From Symsagittifera roscoffensis (Eukaryota > Xenacoelomorpha > Acoela > Convolutidae), in NCBI RefSeq assembly GCF_963678635.1, contig NC_087062.1:15981789-16045788 (forward strand): a stretch of 64,000 nt of DNA, given 5' to 3'. Shown in pieces: positions 12,610 through 23,545 of the stretch. The notes below the pieces were generated by a model. That model did no database searches. It was not told where the DNA came from and saw only the letters and a list, made by a program, of their open reading frames with translations. A program made the translations under genes and the position numbers. Each line of letters starts with the position of its first letter. Position 1 is the stretch's first letter.

Positions 12610-14113
12610 TAAAAACTACCTAAACCTAAATTGAACTCGGTAGTTATATTTGAATGTTAAAAAAATTGCACATGCCAGCCTTAAAGAAAAAATTAAATAC
12701 TAAGTAAAATGCTTCAGTAGATATATTTGAGTTCAAGAAATTGAGCATCTCAGCCTGCGCACTTGTAAGATCTGCAGGTATTTTTTACTGACTAGGAAAA
12801 GTTGGTTAGAGAAAAAGTCTAGTTCCGATTACAAGACAATTGTTCTCGCAACTTTTGAAGAAAATCTGGAGAACATTCAGGAAAGCATTTTATTACGTAT
12901 CGTAACATTCCCAGTTGTATTTTTGTTGTTCATATTCTTAATTTCTTTAAGACCTCATGATATCAGTATCATGTAACACGAATCCAGTGTAATAGGCGTT
13001 AAAAAGTCTTAAAATTTGGGTGGAAAAACTATTAACCGACTAACTTTTTGTCCAGCGGCAATTTTGTTTGTTTGAAAAACGACTTTTAACAGACCATATC
13101 TAGAAAAAAAACCCGAACCACATCTACTTTAAAACACGAGCTAAACCAGTCCTAAAAATTTTTCTTAAGACTAGGGGAAAATACAAAATATAGTTGCTAA
13201 TTGAACATGTTCAGTGTCAACATATTTGTAAAGAGAAAGAAAATAAGGAAAAAAAATTCACAAAAAAAATAAAAAAAACTCACAAATAAAACCGAAAAAC
13301 GTGAAAATAGCCAACAGAAAATTGGAAAAGTGCCAATGAAGTTAAAAAAAAAACGACTGACAATTTTAAAAAAATATAATGTGGCTTTCAAGCTCTTGCA
13401 TTCTCAAGAATCTCCTATGAATCACGTTTTTTTGCGCCATTTCAATTATCATTATTAGACAGCATATTTTACTAGATAAGCTTAAAAGAACTCAAAGTCG
13501 AACCGCGAAAACTCATATTTACCAGTGGACACTTTCTCTAAAAGAAGGAGCATAACCAACACGCCCTAAATAAGTGTCCTCTCTTTGTCCTTTGACACTT
13601 AATAATAAAAACAAGAATACACCTCCCAGTGCAAACATTCCGAGCACAGTTAACATTGCAACAAAGTAGATTTATCTTGGTGTGATCAATTCCGAAGCTG
13701 AAAAAGTCCATGGCAAAGACCTTTTAAAATCATAATCATTACCTATGTATGCTATTAAATGGACAAAGAAGATTTCATCGTAGAAATGTAGAATATTTGC
13801 TAAATTATCTGCCCTTTGCTAAATTCTGGAAAGTCAAATCAAAATTCAAACGGACTTTTTATGACATTAAGAAACCTTTTCTCAACGTCCTCCAATTCTC
13901 GAAAAGCGCAATCAAAATTTTGCAGCCCAAGTAGGGCCGTACGAATATATTTTCTAAGCGACTGTATTCTTCAGCTGGTCTAGCAGAGGTCATACTAAAA
14001 TGTCCATCTGCCTTGAAATACCGAGCCACCTTTCAACAATTCCAGAGTTCTAATTTGAGTAACCTGTAAGTCAGAAGTCACCATGAATACTCCTAATGTT
14101 ATTTTGTTCAACT

Positions 14114-14330
14114 CATGCCAATTGAACTGATTGACTGTTGAACTCAAATATTTACCAATTAATTAGTTGACAGGCAGTTCTTTTCATGTACAATGGCGAC
14201 TTAAGGCCACTGAGAACGCCATTTGATAAAATATTCAGACAACAATTCTTTTCACCTTCACGTCGAATTAAGTAATCAAATGGAACTTAACTCAAATGCC
14301 CTTCAAAATTGCAAAGTTCCACTGGAACAA
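14114..14330. repeat. Direct repeat A, left copy
   Basis: About 215 bp that recurs at 15415-15627 with roughly one difference in eight bases by eye. Both copies start gccaattgaactgattgact and end near caaatgcccttcaaaa. No ORF is shared. The two copies flank the foldback element at 14363-15095. Confidence 0.8.
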
Positions 14331-14362
14331 ACTCAAATAACTTTGCGCTGCAACGAGGAATA

Positions 14363-15095
14363 CAGTGCTGATTTAAATTAACCGGACAAAACGCTTTAAA
14401 CTTGAAATTTAGAACGCGTTTATCTCAAATTGGGTTCAGTTTAGGTGAAAACTTATGAAGACAAGAGTTGCTTAAAATTTTTGCAGAATTACTATGGTGT
14501 AATTTGTTTTGCAGAATTCGGGCCCAAAATTTTACCCCAAAAATTGGTCATTTTGGCTTTTCTCAGTTAATCAAAAATTACGCCAAAAATACCCGGTCGA
14601 TCACAAACACAATTATATTAAAGTGAGCCCCTTACGTAGCCCAACAAACTTTAACAGGGGTATATTCTCCAAACCGTTGTATAAGTTAATTTATTTTTGT
14701 TTGATAGACAAAAAAGGACGTTTTTACTATATAAAATACCAAATTTTGATTTAAAAACAATTTTTAAACGGTTTGCAATTACTTTTTGGAGATTATACCC
14801 TTGTTAAAGTTTGTTGAACTACGTAAGGGGCTCACTTTGATATAATTGTGTTTGTGATCGACCGGATATTTTTGGCGTAATTTTTGATTAACTGAGAAAA
14901 GCCAAAATGACCCATTTTTGGGGTCAAATTTCGGGCCTGAATTTTGCAAAACAAATTACACCATAGTAATTCTGCAAAAATTTTAAGCAACTCTTGTCCT
15001 CATAAGTTTTCACCTAAACTGAACCCAATTTGAGAAAAACGCGTTTTAAATTTCAAGTTTAGCTCGTTGTGTCCGGTTAATTTAAATCAGCACTG
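14363..15095. mobile_element. Tc1/mariner-type foldback MITE with TA target duplication
   Basis: A 733-bp palindrome-like element whose arms (about 340 bp each) are nearly perfect inverted repeats around an AT-rich centre near 14700-14755. The ends read CAGTGCTGATTTAAATTAAC and its complement, and each is flanked by TA (14361-14362 and 15096-15097). A CAGTGCTG terminus with TA duplication is the signature of the Tc1 branch of Tc1/mariner. No transposase is encoded, so this is a non-autonomous element mobilised in trans. The arms are so similar that the insertion looks fairly recent. Confidence 0.9.
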
Positions 15096-15099
15096 TACC

Positions 15100-15396
15100 A
15101 CATAAAGATACCACGGCAGCAAAAAATCGACATCGCAAAAAAAACGAATACGTCGTTAACACTGGCATGATTGATATATTACGTCAATCGGTTAATTTTG
15201 TAAGAAAATAAAATACTGAACATTTGGTCATGCAACCTGAAAACGTATTCTTTACAAAAACATAAGCAATTTTAAAAATCTCAGCTTTAATTTCCCGATT
15301 CGTCGCCACATTTAAAAGAAAAGAACAAAATGGCAACTTAAAATAACGAAATGAAAAAATCACAGCAAAATAAGTCATAGGTAAAAAATCACATTT
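15100..15396. repeat. Direct repeat B, left copy
   Basis: Recurs at 16728-16985. Shared blocks include ggcatgattgatatattacg followed by tcaatcgg, gaacatttgtca-type text, and ttaaaagaaaaga. Copies are diverged, with indels. Non-coding. Confidence 0.75.
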
Positions 15397-15414
15397 TTCG
15401 AGGAATAGTTCCTA

Positions 15415-15627
15415 TGCCAATTGAACTGATTGACTGTTCAACTCAAATATTTGCCAGTTAGTTTATTGACTGACAGTTCACTTCAAGTACAATGGCGACT
15501 AAAGGTCATTGTTAACGCCATTTGATAATATTTTCAGACACCAAATCTTTTCACTTTCAAGTCGAATTAAGTAATCAAATGGAACTTAACTCAAATGCCC
15601 TTCAAAACTGGAAACTTCCACTGATAC
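15415..15627. repeat. Direct repeat A, right copy
   Basis: Second copy of the ~215-bp repeat at 14114-14330. It lacks the foldback element that lies beyond the left copy. Confidence 0.8.
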
Positions 15628-15690
15628 CTAGCGGGAAATTTAAAAGCGGGAATATATTTGTTTGTCTAAAATCGGTCTACCAAATCAGCT

Positions 15691-15742
15691 TCAATTTTAC
15701 CGGAGTAAAATCAGCTTCAATTTTACCGGAGGTGTTTCTCCC
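15691..15742. repeat. Short direct duplication, 2 x ~24 bp
   Basis: atcagcttcaattttaccgg is repeated twice in immediate succession with a gagtaaa/aggtgtt transition. Confidence 0.7.
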
Positions 15743-16020
15743 TCGCTAAGCCCTGACAGCCAAACGCTTTCCAAAACAGCTGGAGAGCACATGCATGAAC
15801 AGCTGGCTGCTTTGAACATTGTATCCGCAGCTGTAGGTCTTTGACTGTTTAGTCTTCATTCCAACGGACCCAGTGGGAATTTCCTTAATTCAATCTAGGT
15901 TAGGAACATGTGACTGTCTCAACTGTCAAAAGCCAAAATCACATTCACAAGGCACTTGAGTTCATATCATGCAAAACTTCATTGAGCAATTTAAGTGCTT
16001 CCACCTATTGACCAGCGTAA

Positions 16021-16112
16021 TGCGACAACTCGCAAGAAAAGACAACTCGCAATAAAAGACAACTTGCATTAAAAGACAACTCGCAATAAAAGACAACTTG
16101 CATTAAGAGACA
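16021..16112. repeat. Tandem repeat of ~17 bp, inverted relative to 16249-16307
   Basis: About six units of gacaactcgcaataaaa and variants (acaacttgcattaaaag). The complement (cttgcgagttgtc, tttgcgagttgtcttttctt) occurs at 16249-16307, so the two tracts could pair across a ~140-bp GC-richer spacer. Confidence 0.75.
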
Positions 16113-16248
16113 ACTGGCAATATACGCACCGCCGCAGTCGCGCCAACGTGTTGCGAGCTCGCCCACAGAGGGTAGGACTTTATACGAAACTTAAAGCCGG
16201 TTATTGCCCATCGGCGAACTTAAACCGAGAACTTTTAGCTTGAAAAAC

Positions 16249-16307
16249 TTGCGAGTTGCCGCTTTCCTTAAAATTTGCGAGTTGTCTTTTCTTGCGAGTT
16301 GTCGCGA
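16249..16307. repeat. Inverted partner of the 17-bp tandem repeat
   Basis: Contains three copies of gcgagttg in the orientation opposite to the array at 16021-16112. Together they form an imperfect inverted repeat. Confidence 0.7.
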
Positions 16308-16727
16308 TACCATTGACCAGCAGCACCTGAATTCTTCATTTGCTTGAAAAGTAACTTTTAAAAAGCTATGACGCAATCACGCTCGAGGTACCCCCGAATT
16401 AGAAAAAAAATCAGAAAAACAATTTGTGAAAAATGAAATTAAAACAGGATGACGCGCCACGCTACATACAGAAAAAATTCACAAAAGTTTAACGACAAGT
16501 CAACAATATTCTAAAACTGACTCCAAAAACTTTAAAAAACAAGAGCAGACATACACTATTGGCACCGTTTTTTGACACAGACATACACTTTGACAAACAC
16601 GCACACACACACTATTTCTCTGAGGTGCCTAAACACGCGCAAAAAATACTTGACGCTTAGTTCTTCTCACTCAGTTCGCGAAGAGGCCGGGAGAAAAAAC
16701 TCAATTCGCATTGCAATCAGGAATATC

Positions 16728-16985
16728 ACATAAAGTTATCACGGAACATCACATGTAGATATCGCAGTTTTTAATGCTGGCATGATTGATATATTACGTC
16801 AATCGGATATTTTCGTCAGAAAAAAATAAAAATATGGAACATTTTGTCATCAAAACCTGGAAACGTCTTCTGTACAAACACTTCAAAATCATATTAAAAT
16901 CACAAGAGCTTCAACTTTCCACCAATTTAAAAGAAAAGATTTAAATTGTAACTAAAAATTACGATATGGAAAATCACATTTTGAC
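16728..16985. repeat. Direct repeat B, right copy
   Basis: Second, diverged copy of the repeat at 15100-15396, again non-coding. Confidence 0.7.
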
Positions 16986-18245
16986 CAATGACAGTAAACC
17001 TGGATGAAAACGGAAAAGTTTAGACTAACCTTTCGTTTTTTAATTTACTTAATTTAAAAAAATTGATAGAGAATTTTTTTTATATTGTTTTTGTTCATTT
17101 CTCTTCCCACGCGCATAGTCAAACACTACGAGGTAGAGCTTGTTATTAAAAACAGATTTTAGACTAAATTGATTGTCTCAATTCAATTCAGAATGGGTTT
17201 CTCAGCTGTATTTATTCTACGTTTACGCATTGGGCGTATTAAAAAAAGAACCCGCTATAAATCATCAAGATTGTTCATCTTCAAGCAACCATATATACAA
17301 TAAACGGAAGAATTAATTTTAGGCTCAGAACATTCGTAGGTTTAAGATTATATGAAAAAAGTTAAACTGCAAGAGTCGTATTCGTCTGAAAAACAGTCTC
17401 AGCACAATTATACTTTAGTTGATTCAAAGAAGTACTTCAAAACTACTCAGACAAAATCGAATGCTGAAAACTTAATGCTGCGAGACAATCGGCCTATTTT
17501 TAACAATAAGAAGATGTCCATCATACCTGAAACAGGAAAAAAAACTTGTTTCTAAAGGGCTTCAGCTTAAATTGAAGCGAACATTATCGCCATTGATGAT
17601 ACATTTCGAACTTTTATTTAAATACGGAAGATTGAAATTTCTAGTCTCTCAATTCAAACACTCAAACACATCTTAAATCTCTTTCAGTTACCGTAGTTTT
17701 AGCACACAGAAACGAAGTTGCATTTTGCATACACACGCGAAAATATCACAGTATAACGCTAGTTGAAACCGAGTCTTCGTAAGCTTTCACCGCTCACTTT
17801 AAAATTTGACAACAAAAATTGATTCACAATTCTTCAACAGAAGCGTTTGAAGAAACTTAGCGACACAAACTAAACATATCATTTCAAAACGGTCAGCAGA
17901 AAAAATGCCAGTCTAAAAATCTCAAAAAAAATTGATTTAACCAAAAATTCATGTTTGTCTCGATTTTCCATTAAAATGTCCATTTTGTGGAAAATATGGA
18001 AAGAAAGAGAATTGAAGCTTGCGACACCACTCAAGTTACAAAAACAAATCAAAAACTAAAAAAAAAAACGTTTGAAAATTGCAAGAAAGGCAAAAAAAAT
18101 CATGGAAAAAAAATTACCTGCACCATTAGAAGTTGACAAGGAAAATTCGGAATGCTAGAAAAAAGCAAAACCTTCACAAAAAATCATTTCTACGGGAACT
18201 AAGCCGATTAAATTAAGCAGACAGTCTATATTAGCCGAAAGCTGT

Positions 18246-18315
18246 TCCCGACTTCAATCGAGCTCTCGACCATTGTCGCCTCAAACATGGGTGTAACCAC
18301 TGCGCCAAATGCTCA
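18246..18315 (-). repeat. tRNA-derived SINE-like head, copy 4
   Basis: Minus strand shows TTGGCGCAGTGGTTACACC, a very good tRNA A box, and a B-box-like GCTCGATTGAAGTC about 35 nt later. The left flank has aactaagccgatt and attagccgaaag. A hairpin follows at 18434-18452. Confidence 0.65.
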
Positions 18316-18433
18316 GAAACCTCCTTGAATTTGAAGTTGTAATAAAGCAAGTAAAACATGTATAACATTTTCACGTGCTTGAGCGTTGAACAAAGTTATT
18401 TGCAGGAGGAAAGCCCAGTACTCATTTGCAATA

Positions 18434-18452
18434 CCCTTGCTTGTCGTAAGAG
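18434..18452. repeat. Dispersed hairpin, copy 4 (degenerate)
   Basis: CCCTTGC-TTGTC-GTAAGAG; the stem has one mismatch and one wobble. Its context (gcaata before, taaatact after) matches copy 3. Confidence 0.5.
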
Positions 18453-19178
18453 TAAATACTATTGGACAAAACTAACGAAGCGGTGAAAAAGCCGAACATA
18501 CTTGAGCAGAAACCCATTGAGACGGAACAAATTCTTTACATGTCCCACTCAAAACACAGACGCATAAAAAACCTTGTTACGCTCACCAATGACGCAAAAT
18601 GAAGCCACTACGAAAAACACACTAGAGTCAAATAACACACTAAATCATCACAATAAGGATTTTTTTTGCTCACCAAACGACGCAATATCAGTTCACTAAG
18701 CCCATATAAAATAAGCCGATTTTTTTTGGCCAGACAAATAGAAAACGATAAGAGAAACAGAAATTATACTTATTATAGTCGTTAATAAATGAACGAGCAA
18801 AATTAGAACAACCGCTAATCAAATTGCTATATGTTCAAAATAAGTCTGTTGGTTGATGAAATGACAGATTTGAGGAAATCACTCAGTGATTCTGTAAGGC
18901 AAGTTCCTTACCTGGAAAAGTCTGTCCGATATAATAGAGATTGCTAATCGCAGGCGCAAAAAAAATTAAATTCGAACCGATATTCTTTTCAGAAATTCTT
19001 TTCAGAAACTATTGCACAACGATACTGCCAGGTAACCTGCTTCCACTGAATTTGTAAAAAAAAAATTCTTAGCCTGATTAGGTCAACGCTTACACTTTAC
19101 TAGAACGAAAACCATTTGGATCGAGTTATCCCTAATTGGCCGAAATAATTGCAATAGCCCGTTCTGTATTACACAGAG

Positions 19179-19195
19179 GCGAAGCGGAGCTTCGC
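19179..19195. repeat. Dispersed gcgaag/cttcgc hairpin
   Basis: GCGAAGC-GGA-GCTTCGC, a perfect 7-bp stem preceded by acacagag. Related copies occur near 2988, 3265, 3836, 10898, 17705, 20065, 21503, 27331 and 28800. Confidence 0.6.
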
Positions 19196-19244
19196 ACCAC
19201 TTGCGATACACAACAAACATAGAAAAGTCAAAAAAATGTTAAAA

Positions 19245-19500
19245 AAACTAGGTGAACCAAAATTTTCGTATTTCTCGATTAAGAAAGGCAACTAGGGGCC
19301 CAGCTAAAGCTCGAGGCACGTAGTTGATACTGAATGAATTTTTTCTACTCATGCGGCACGAAAAATGAGATTTCAAAATTTGGACTTTGCCCAAAACCTT
19401 AGTTGTTTCTCTACTAATTTTGAGATAATCAATTTTCCCAAGGATAATCAATTTTCCCAAGGAGTCGCCGCTTCTGTAGGAACAATTATTACAACCCGTT
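19245..19500. repeat. Dispersed repeat, copy 2 (matches 4255-4560)
   Basis: Contains the ggggcccagctaaagc, tgtttctctacta and gccgcttctgtaggaa blocks in the order seen at 4255-4560. It carries an extra tandem duplication aatcaattttcccaagga (19429-19463). Confidence 0.6.
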
Positions 19501-20308
19501 TTTTAAAATAAATAGCACTAAAAACAAAAAGCAAAGTGAACAACACAACCACGAGCTTCACATCAGTTTTAGTATGATTTACCGGACGGTCACTGCGCCG
19601 AAAATATTTACGTAGACACCCATTGAGGCAAAAAAACATGCCCTAAAAATGGTTGTCATCATGAAAAATCAAACGATTAAACTTTAAAACTAGAAACTTT
19701 TTCAACACAAGAGTCCTGAATTTTTTCAAAAATTAATAATCAATTGTTACTTTTCGAAAGAAATTGACCGAACCGATGAAACAAAGCCGAAACCATTTTT
19801 TATAGTTTTTAAAAAAAACTTCTGAAACTATATTTTAAAAAACAAGAAATTATATTCAAAACCCGTGGTGTTAGCGAATTGACAGCATAGCCAAAGCAGT
19901 TCGAAAAGTGTCAATGAACGCAAAGAAACCAAAAAATGACTGACCAGGAAAAAATGTCTACAACAAAAAACTGCCTTTTGAAAAAACGTCAAATTTCGAT
20001 AAACAATGCCCTTAAAGCTTTGAATTTCAAAAACAACTTATGATTGACTTTTGCGATAAACCATAGCGACGCGGAGCTTCGCATCAGCTGCGATACGACA
20101 CAAAAACGTTAAAAGTCGAAAAAAAATGATTTTGTAAAAAAAAGTTTCAGGTCCCAGCTGAAACTACAAAAAACAACGCTTGCCACTATAAAAAAAAAGC
20201 TTGCAAATGGAATGAAAAGTACCTACAGCGCAAAAATAAACTGTGATGTGGCACCTAAGCCGACGAAACTCGAGTAGCCAAACGAAAGTTTACAATTCGA
20301 CAAACAAA

Positions 20309-20375
20309 GATCCTGCCAGGACTCGAACCACAGATCTTAGGGCGCAAATGCGACCATGCTACCTCTAGGACAAAC
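20309..20375 (-). repeat. tRNA-derived SINE-like head, copy 5
   Basis: Minus strand has TCCTAGAGGTAGCATGG (A-box like) and GTGGTTCGAGTCCTG (B box) at tRNA spacing. The left flank has gcacctaagccgacg (near 20250); a hairpin follows at 20483-20500. Confidence 0.65.
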
Positions 20376-20482
20376 AAGAACGAACCTCGAAGAAGATAAG
20401 GTTCAATAGTAAAGCTAGTACGATAACAATTAGGATTCATAAAAAGGTGGTTTACGGGGGGGTCTAGTTTCCGATAACAAGA

Positions 20483-20500
20483 CACTTGCTCTCGCAAGTG
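20483..20500. repeat. Dispersed hairpin, copy 5
   Basis: CACTTGC-TCTC-GCAAGTG, a perfect 7-bp stem with A-T at the second pair, where other copies have G-C or C-G. Preceded by gtctagtttccgataac. Confidence 0.65.
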
Positions 20501-21660
20501 TAATAAAGTTAACCAAAATTGAAAAACCTAGATAAAGAGACTTTTGTATTTCAGTGGTAAATCTTAAAATTATAATCCGCTTCCGAAATTGAAAGTCGTG
20601 TAAGTATTTGGTGACCTTTACACTTTTGCTATTCGATCGTGAAGTTTGCCTTACTTTCAACAAAGGAAATAAATCAAACTTAGAAAAAAATCGAAGACAA
20701 CTTGCGAGAAATCAAGTCAAGACCTAAATAAGTGTCTTCACGTACGTTCATTGACAGTTTGAAATAACAAGAAGACTGTCAGTTATGAAAGAAATTGCTC
20801 AAATAAGAAAAAATCTCCATGCTAGGGAAAAAAATCCGACAAAAATAAGCAGACAACCGAAACTCCGCAAATTAAGTTTTCCTGGGGAAAAATTAATTTC
20901 TTGCATCATGAAAAACAACGAGGTCCGACCTCTGGATTCGAAGGCAACCACGCCATCATCCTTTGCTATATACAAGAACTAGCCACGAACAAAGCGGCTA
21001 TAACACAGGCTATTTAACAGCCAATGCTGAAACGCTATACATCGGAAAACGCTATCTTGCAATTTAACACTTGTATTGGCTTGTCTTGATGTGTGACTTA
21101 CATCAAAAAATTAGACCTCATTTTATACAACAAGCTCCATTTTTGTTATATCTGAAGCTGACTCGGTCTCATGAAACTTTAATTGCTAACACTTAATTGA
21201 TAGAAAAAAAATTTGGGTAGAACTGACAAATGTTTTTCTTGGAGATTCTCTCATGCGCGTGAATTTTGAGTTTTGAAAAAAGAGTGAAATTCTTCACTAT
21301 TTTCAGCTTGCGCATTTAAGGCTGACTAAAGCTCTGCTTGGAAAATAAATTGTTAAAAGTTAAATCGCCAGCACAAAAATCCCCAATTACTGATTTTTTT
21401 TAAATTTCAGCTTGCTTGAGGAATGTATTGGAAACTTACACCTTAAAAATAGGTTACGAAGCCTCGCTTAACACCAGATATTTCTTCGCTGTTGCATTAA
21501 ACACAGAGAAGAAGATGCACTTCGCAAACACAAGCAATAAAACTGAAAAAAGTAGCTCTGAAAAAGAATTAAGAAAAGAAAAGGTAAGAATTAGCCTTCA
21601 AAACAAGGTCAACAGGCAGTTGAAAAAAGTCAAGGAACACAAGAAAACGGGGGGAAAATC

Positions 21661-22730
21661 TGATTAAATATCAATCCGGGTTTCGACCAAAGCATTCATT
21701 ATTTGATGCAATTGTTGACGTCGTTGAATTGGTTACAAAAAAAAACATTTAAGAAACGAACACTGATTGCAGTTTAAATTGAATTGAAAAAAAGCTTTTG
21801 ATACTGTTATTTATACGATATTACTTGGGAAACTCGACGCTTATGGAAGGGTTCCGGCATCAAGTCTCGTAAAAACTATTTAACAGACCGATTCCAGTTG
21901 GTAACACTGGAAAATGTCAGCTCAGATAATTTACCGGTGAAATGTGGGGTCCCTCAAGGCTCAGTTCTAGGTCCATTACTTTTTCTCATTTATATTAACC
22001 ACATGCTTTAAATGTGCAAGTCTTTCAAAAGTCTTTGAATACTAAGATAAATAAATGCCAATTAATAACTTTCAAAAAGTCATCTCCACCTTTTTACTTC
22101 TTATCAGACGACGTTAATATTGCACTACAAAAATGTGTTAAATATCTTGGTTAACATAATGACGATTAACTTTCTTTAAATTCTCACATAAATTATGTTT
22201 GTTCATCTGTGTCCAAATTATTAGGGCTATCGTTTAGACTCAGATACTTCTTAATCAGATCTCTGCTACTGCGTTATTAAGACTCGTATACTAAACCTAA
22301 AACTCAATTTGAAATTATGGTTTATGGTTGCGCAAATAGAACTCTTTTAAATAAAATCTAGCTACTGAAAAAAAAGTTTTTAAGATCCATTAATTTGAAA
22401 AAAGCAGATTAGAACCTAGCGATCAACTTTTCGTCAAAGACAAAGTTTTAGATGTCTATAAGTTGCATATATATGATGCACTTAAGTTTACATTATACCA
22501 AAAGCTTGTTTGAACTTTTTTGTTGAAAACGCGAATAACCGTAAGACCAGATCAAGTGATCAGAACCTGTTATATTTAAAGCCAGTCAAAACGAAGTTCG
22601 CCAAAAATCATTGAAAGTTAGAGGAGCCATGTTATATAACCATCTGAAAAAGTCGGACTTAATCCCTTCTAATTTGGACTCAAGTGCTTCTATCCAAAAC
22701 TTTGTGCTAGTTTTAAAGACAATATCGTAA
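21661..22730 (+). pseudogene. Degenerate non-LTR retrotransposon (LINE) reverse transcriptase
   Basis: Broken frames spell recognisable LINE RT motifs in order. SGFRPKHS is near 21675. A KAFDTVIY-like block is near 21795. The intact VPQGSVLGPLLFLIYIN box is near 21950-22005. A C-terminal SLKVRGAMLYNHL motif, typical of LINE ORF2 ends, is near 22600-22640. The FADD catalytic box is not found. Several frameshifts and stops make it non-functional. Probably a Jockey/CR1-type element from its motif style, but the clade is uncertain. Confidence 0.8.
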
Positions 22731-23393
22731 CGTTTGATAATCAATGAAATTATTTTTCTAATTGAGCTATTGTTTTTGATTACGAACACAAAAATTTAGG
22801 AGTTTGTCTATCGCCATACACGTGCTACTGAAGTATGTGATCATTTGCTACCTGCCTGAGAAAGGGTAACCAAAGAAAGGCATACTTTGCCTGTCGGTTA
22901 TCCTCTTTGGTGCGAAAACTGCATATGTACGTTTATGCACTGAAGAAATTTATTATTACGGTAGATGCTCGTTTACCTCACACCAACTTTAAAGTATTGC
23001 GTATCGACGAGCAGGAGCTTCTTAACTGAGTTAAATCCACGATTTGGAAGTATTACATTCGTCTGAATTGACCGCACCTCACCTCACCTAATCGCTCTTT
23101 GAATTAACAACAAAATATTAAACTGGAAATGTATAAATTCTAAATGTACTAATAATTAATCAACTTAATTCAGACGATGACCGATAGAGATCATAAATAT
23201 CCTTCACACATTCAAAAAATTCAATGAACAGTGTCCATAATTACATTCTAATTCATTTTACCAATTATCTTGTGATCAATAAATCCGAAAACCTAAGACA
23301 CTTATCAAAACAGAAGGAAAATAGACGCAAACAGAACTTAGTTCAAATTTGGTAAATACATTATTATAAGCAGCCAATTATAAAACATTTGGA
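22731..23393. other. Non-coding: LINE 3' remnant and capping-gene downstream region
   Basis: No gene is seen. An imperfect hairpin at about 22857-22914 (gggtaaccaaagaaaggca ... tttgcctgtcggttatcctctttgg) may belong to the 3' region of the adjacent LINE. Confidence 0.45.
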
Positions 23394-23399
23394 TTTATT
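23394..23399 (-). terminator. AATAAA polyadenylation signal of the capping protein gene
   Basis: AATAAA on the minus strand, about 60 nt downstream of the stop codon at 23460-23458. It is the nearest canonical signal to that stop. Confidence 0.6.
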
Positions 23400-23457
23400 T
23401 GGATTAAACTGAATATCTATCTGCTTTTTGGCAGGCAGAGATAAGATTTCTGGAATT

Positions 23458-23545
23458 TTATTTGTTCCTGGAATTCATAAGTTGTTGCATCAAATCGTTT
23501 TGCAGTTTGTCTTGATTGTTCTTTTCGACCAAGCTGCCTACTGAC
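23458..23545 (-). CDS. Capping protein beta, exon 6 and stop
   Basis: Encodes the C-terminal helix [20 protein letters not shown] and a short tail ending SRNK, then TAA. The position and helical pattern match the tentacle of CapZ beta. Confidence 0.88.

Larger units (their letters stand above)
7633..14110. other. AT-rich intergenic region containing SINE-like repeats
   Basis: About 6.5 kb with no recognisable protein-coding gene; short ORFs here look like chance or lie inside repeats. Supported contents are three tRNA-like minus-strand segments (10455-10515, 11010-11082, 12395-12470) and their hairpin-containing flanks. Each is preceded on the plus strand by an aactaagccgac-type or acagag(g/a)cgaagctg-type block. 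Confidence 0.5.
16986..21660. other. AT-rich region with dispersed repeats and no recognised gene
   Basis: About 4.7 kb. Supported contents are two tRNA-like SINE heads, two hairpin copies, the second copy of the 4255-4560 dispersed repeat, and several gcgaag...cttcgc hairpin motifs. Small ORFs are not convincing. Confidence 0.5.

Noticed and set aside
18246-18315. Genuine tRNA gene
   Set aside because: The A box is good, but the T arm and acceptor do not pair well by eye and the flanks match the SINE-like family.
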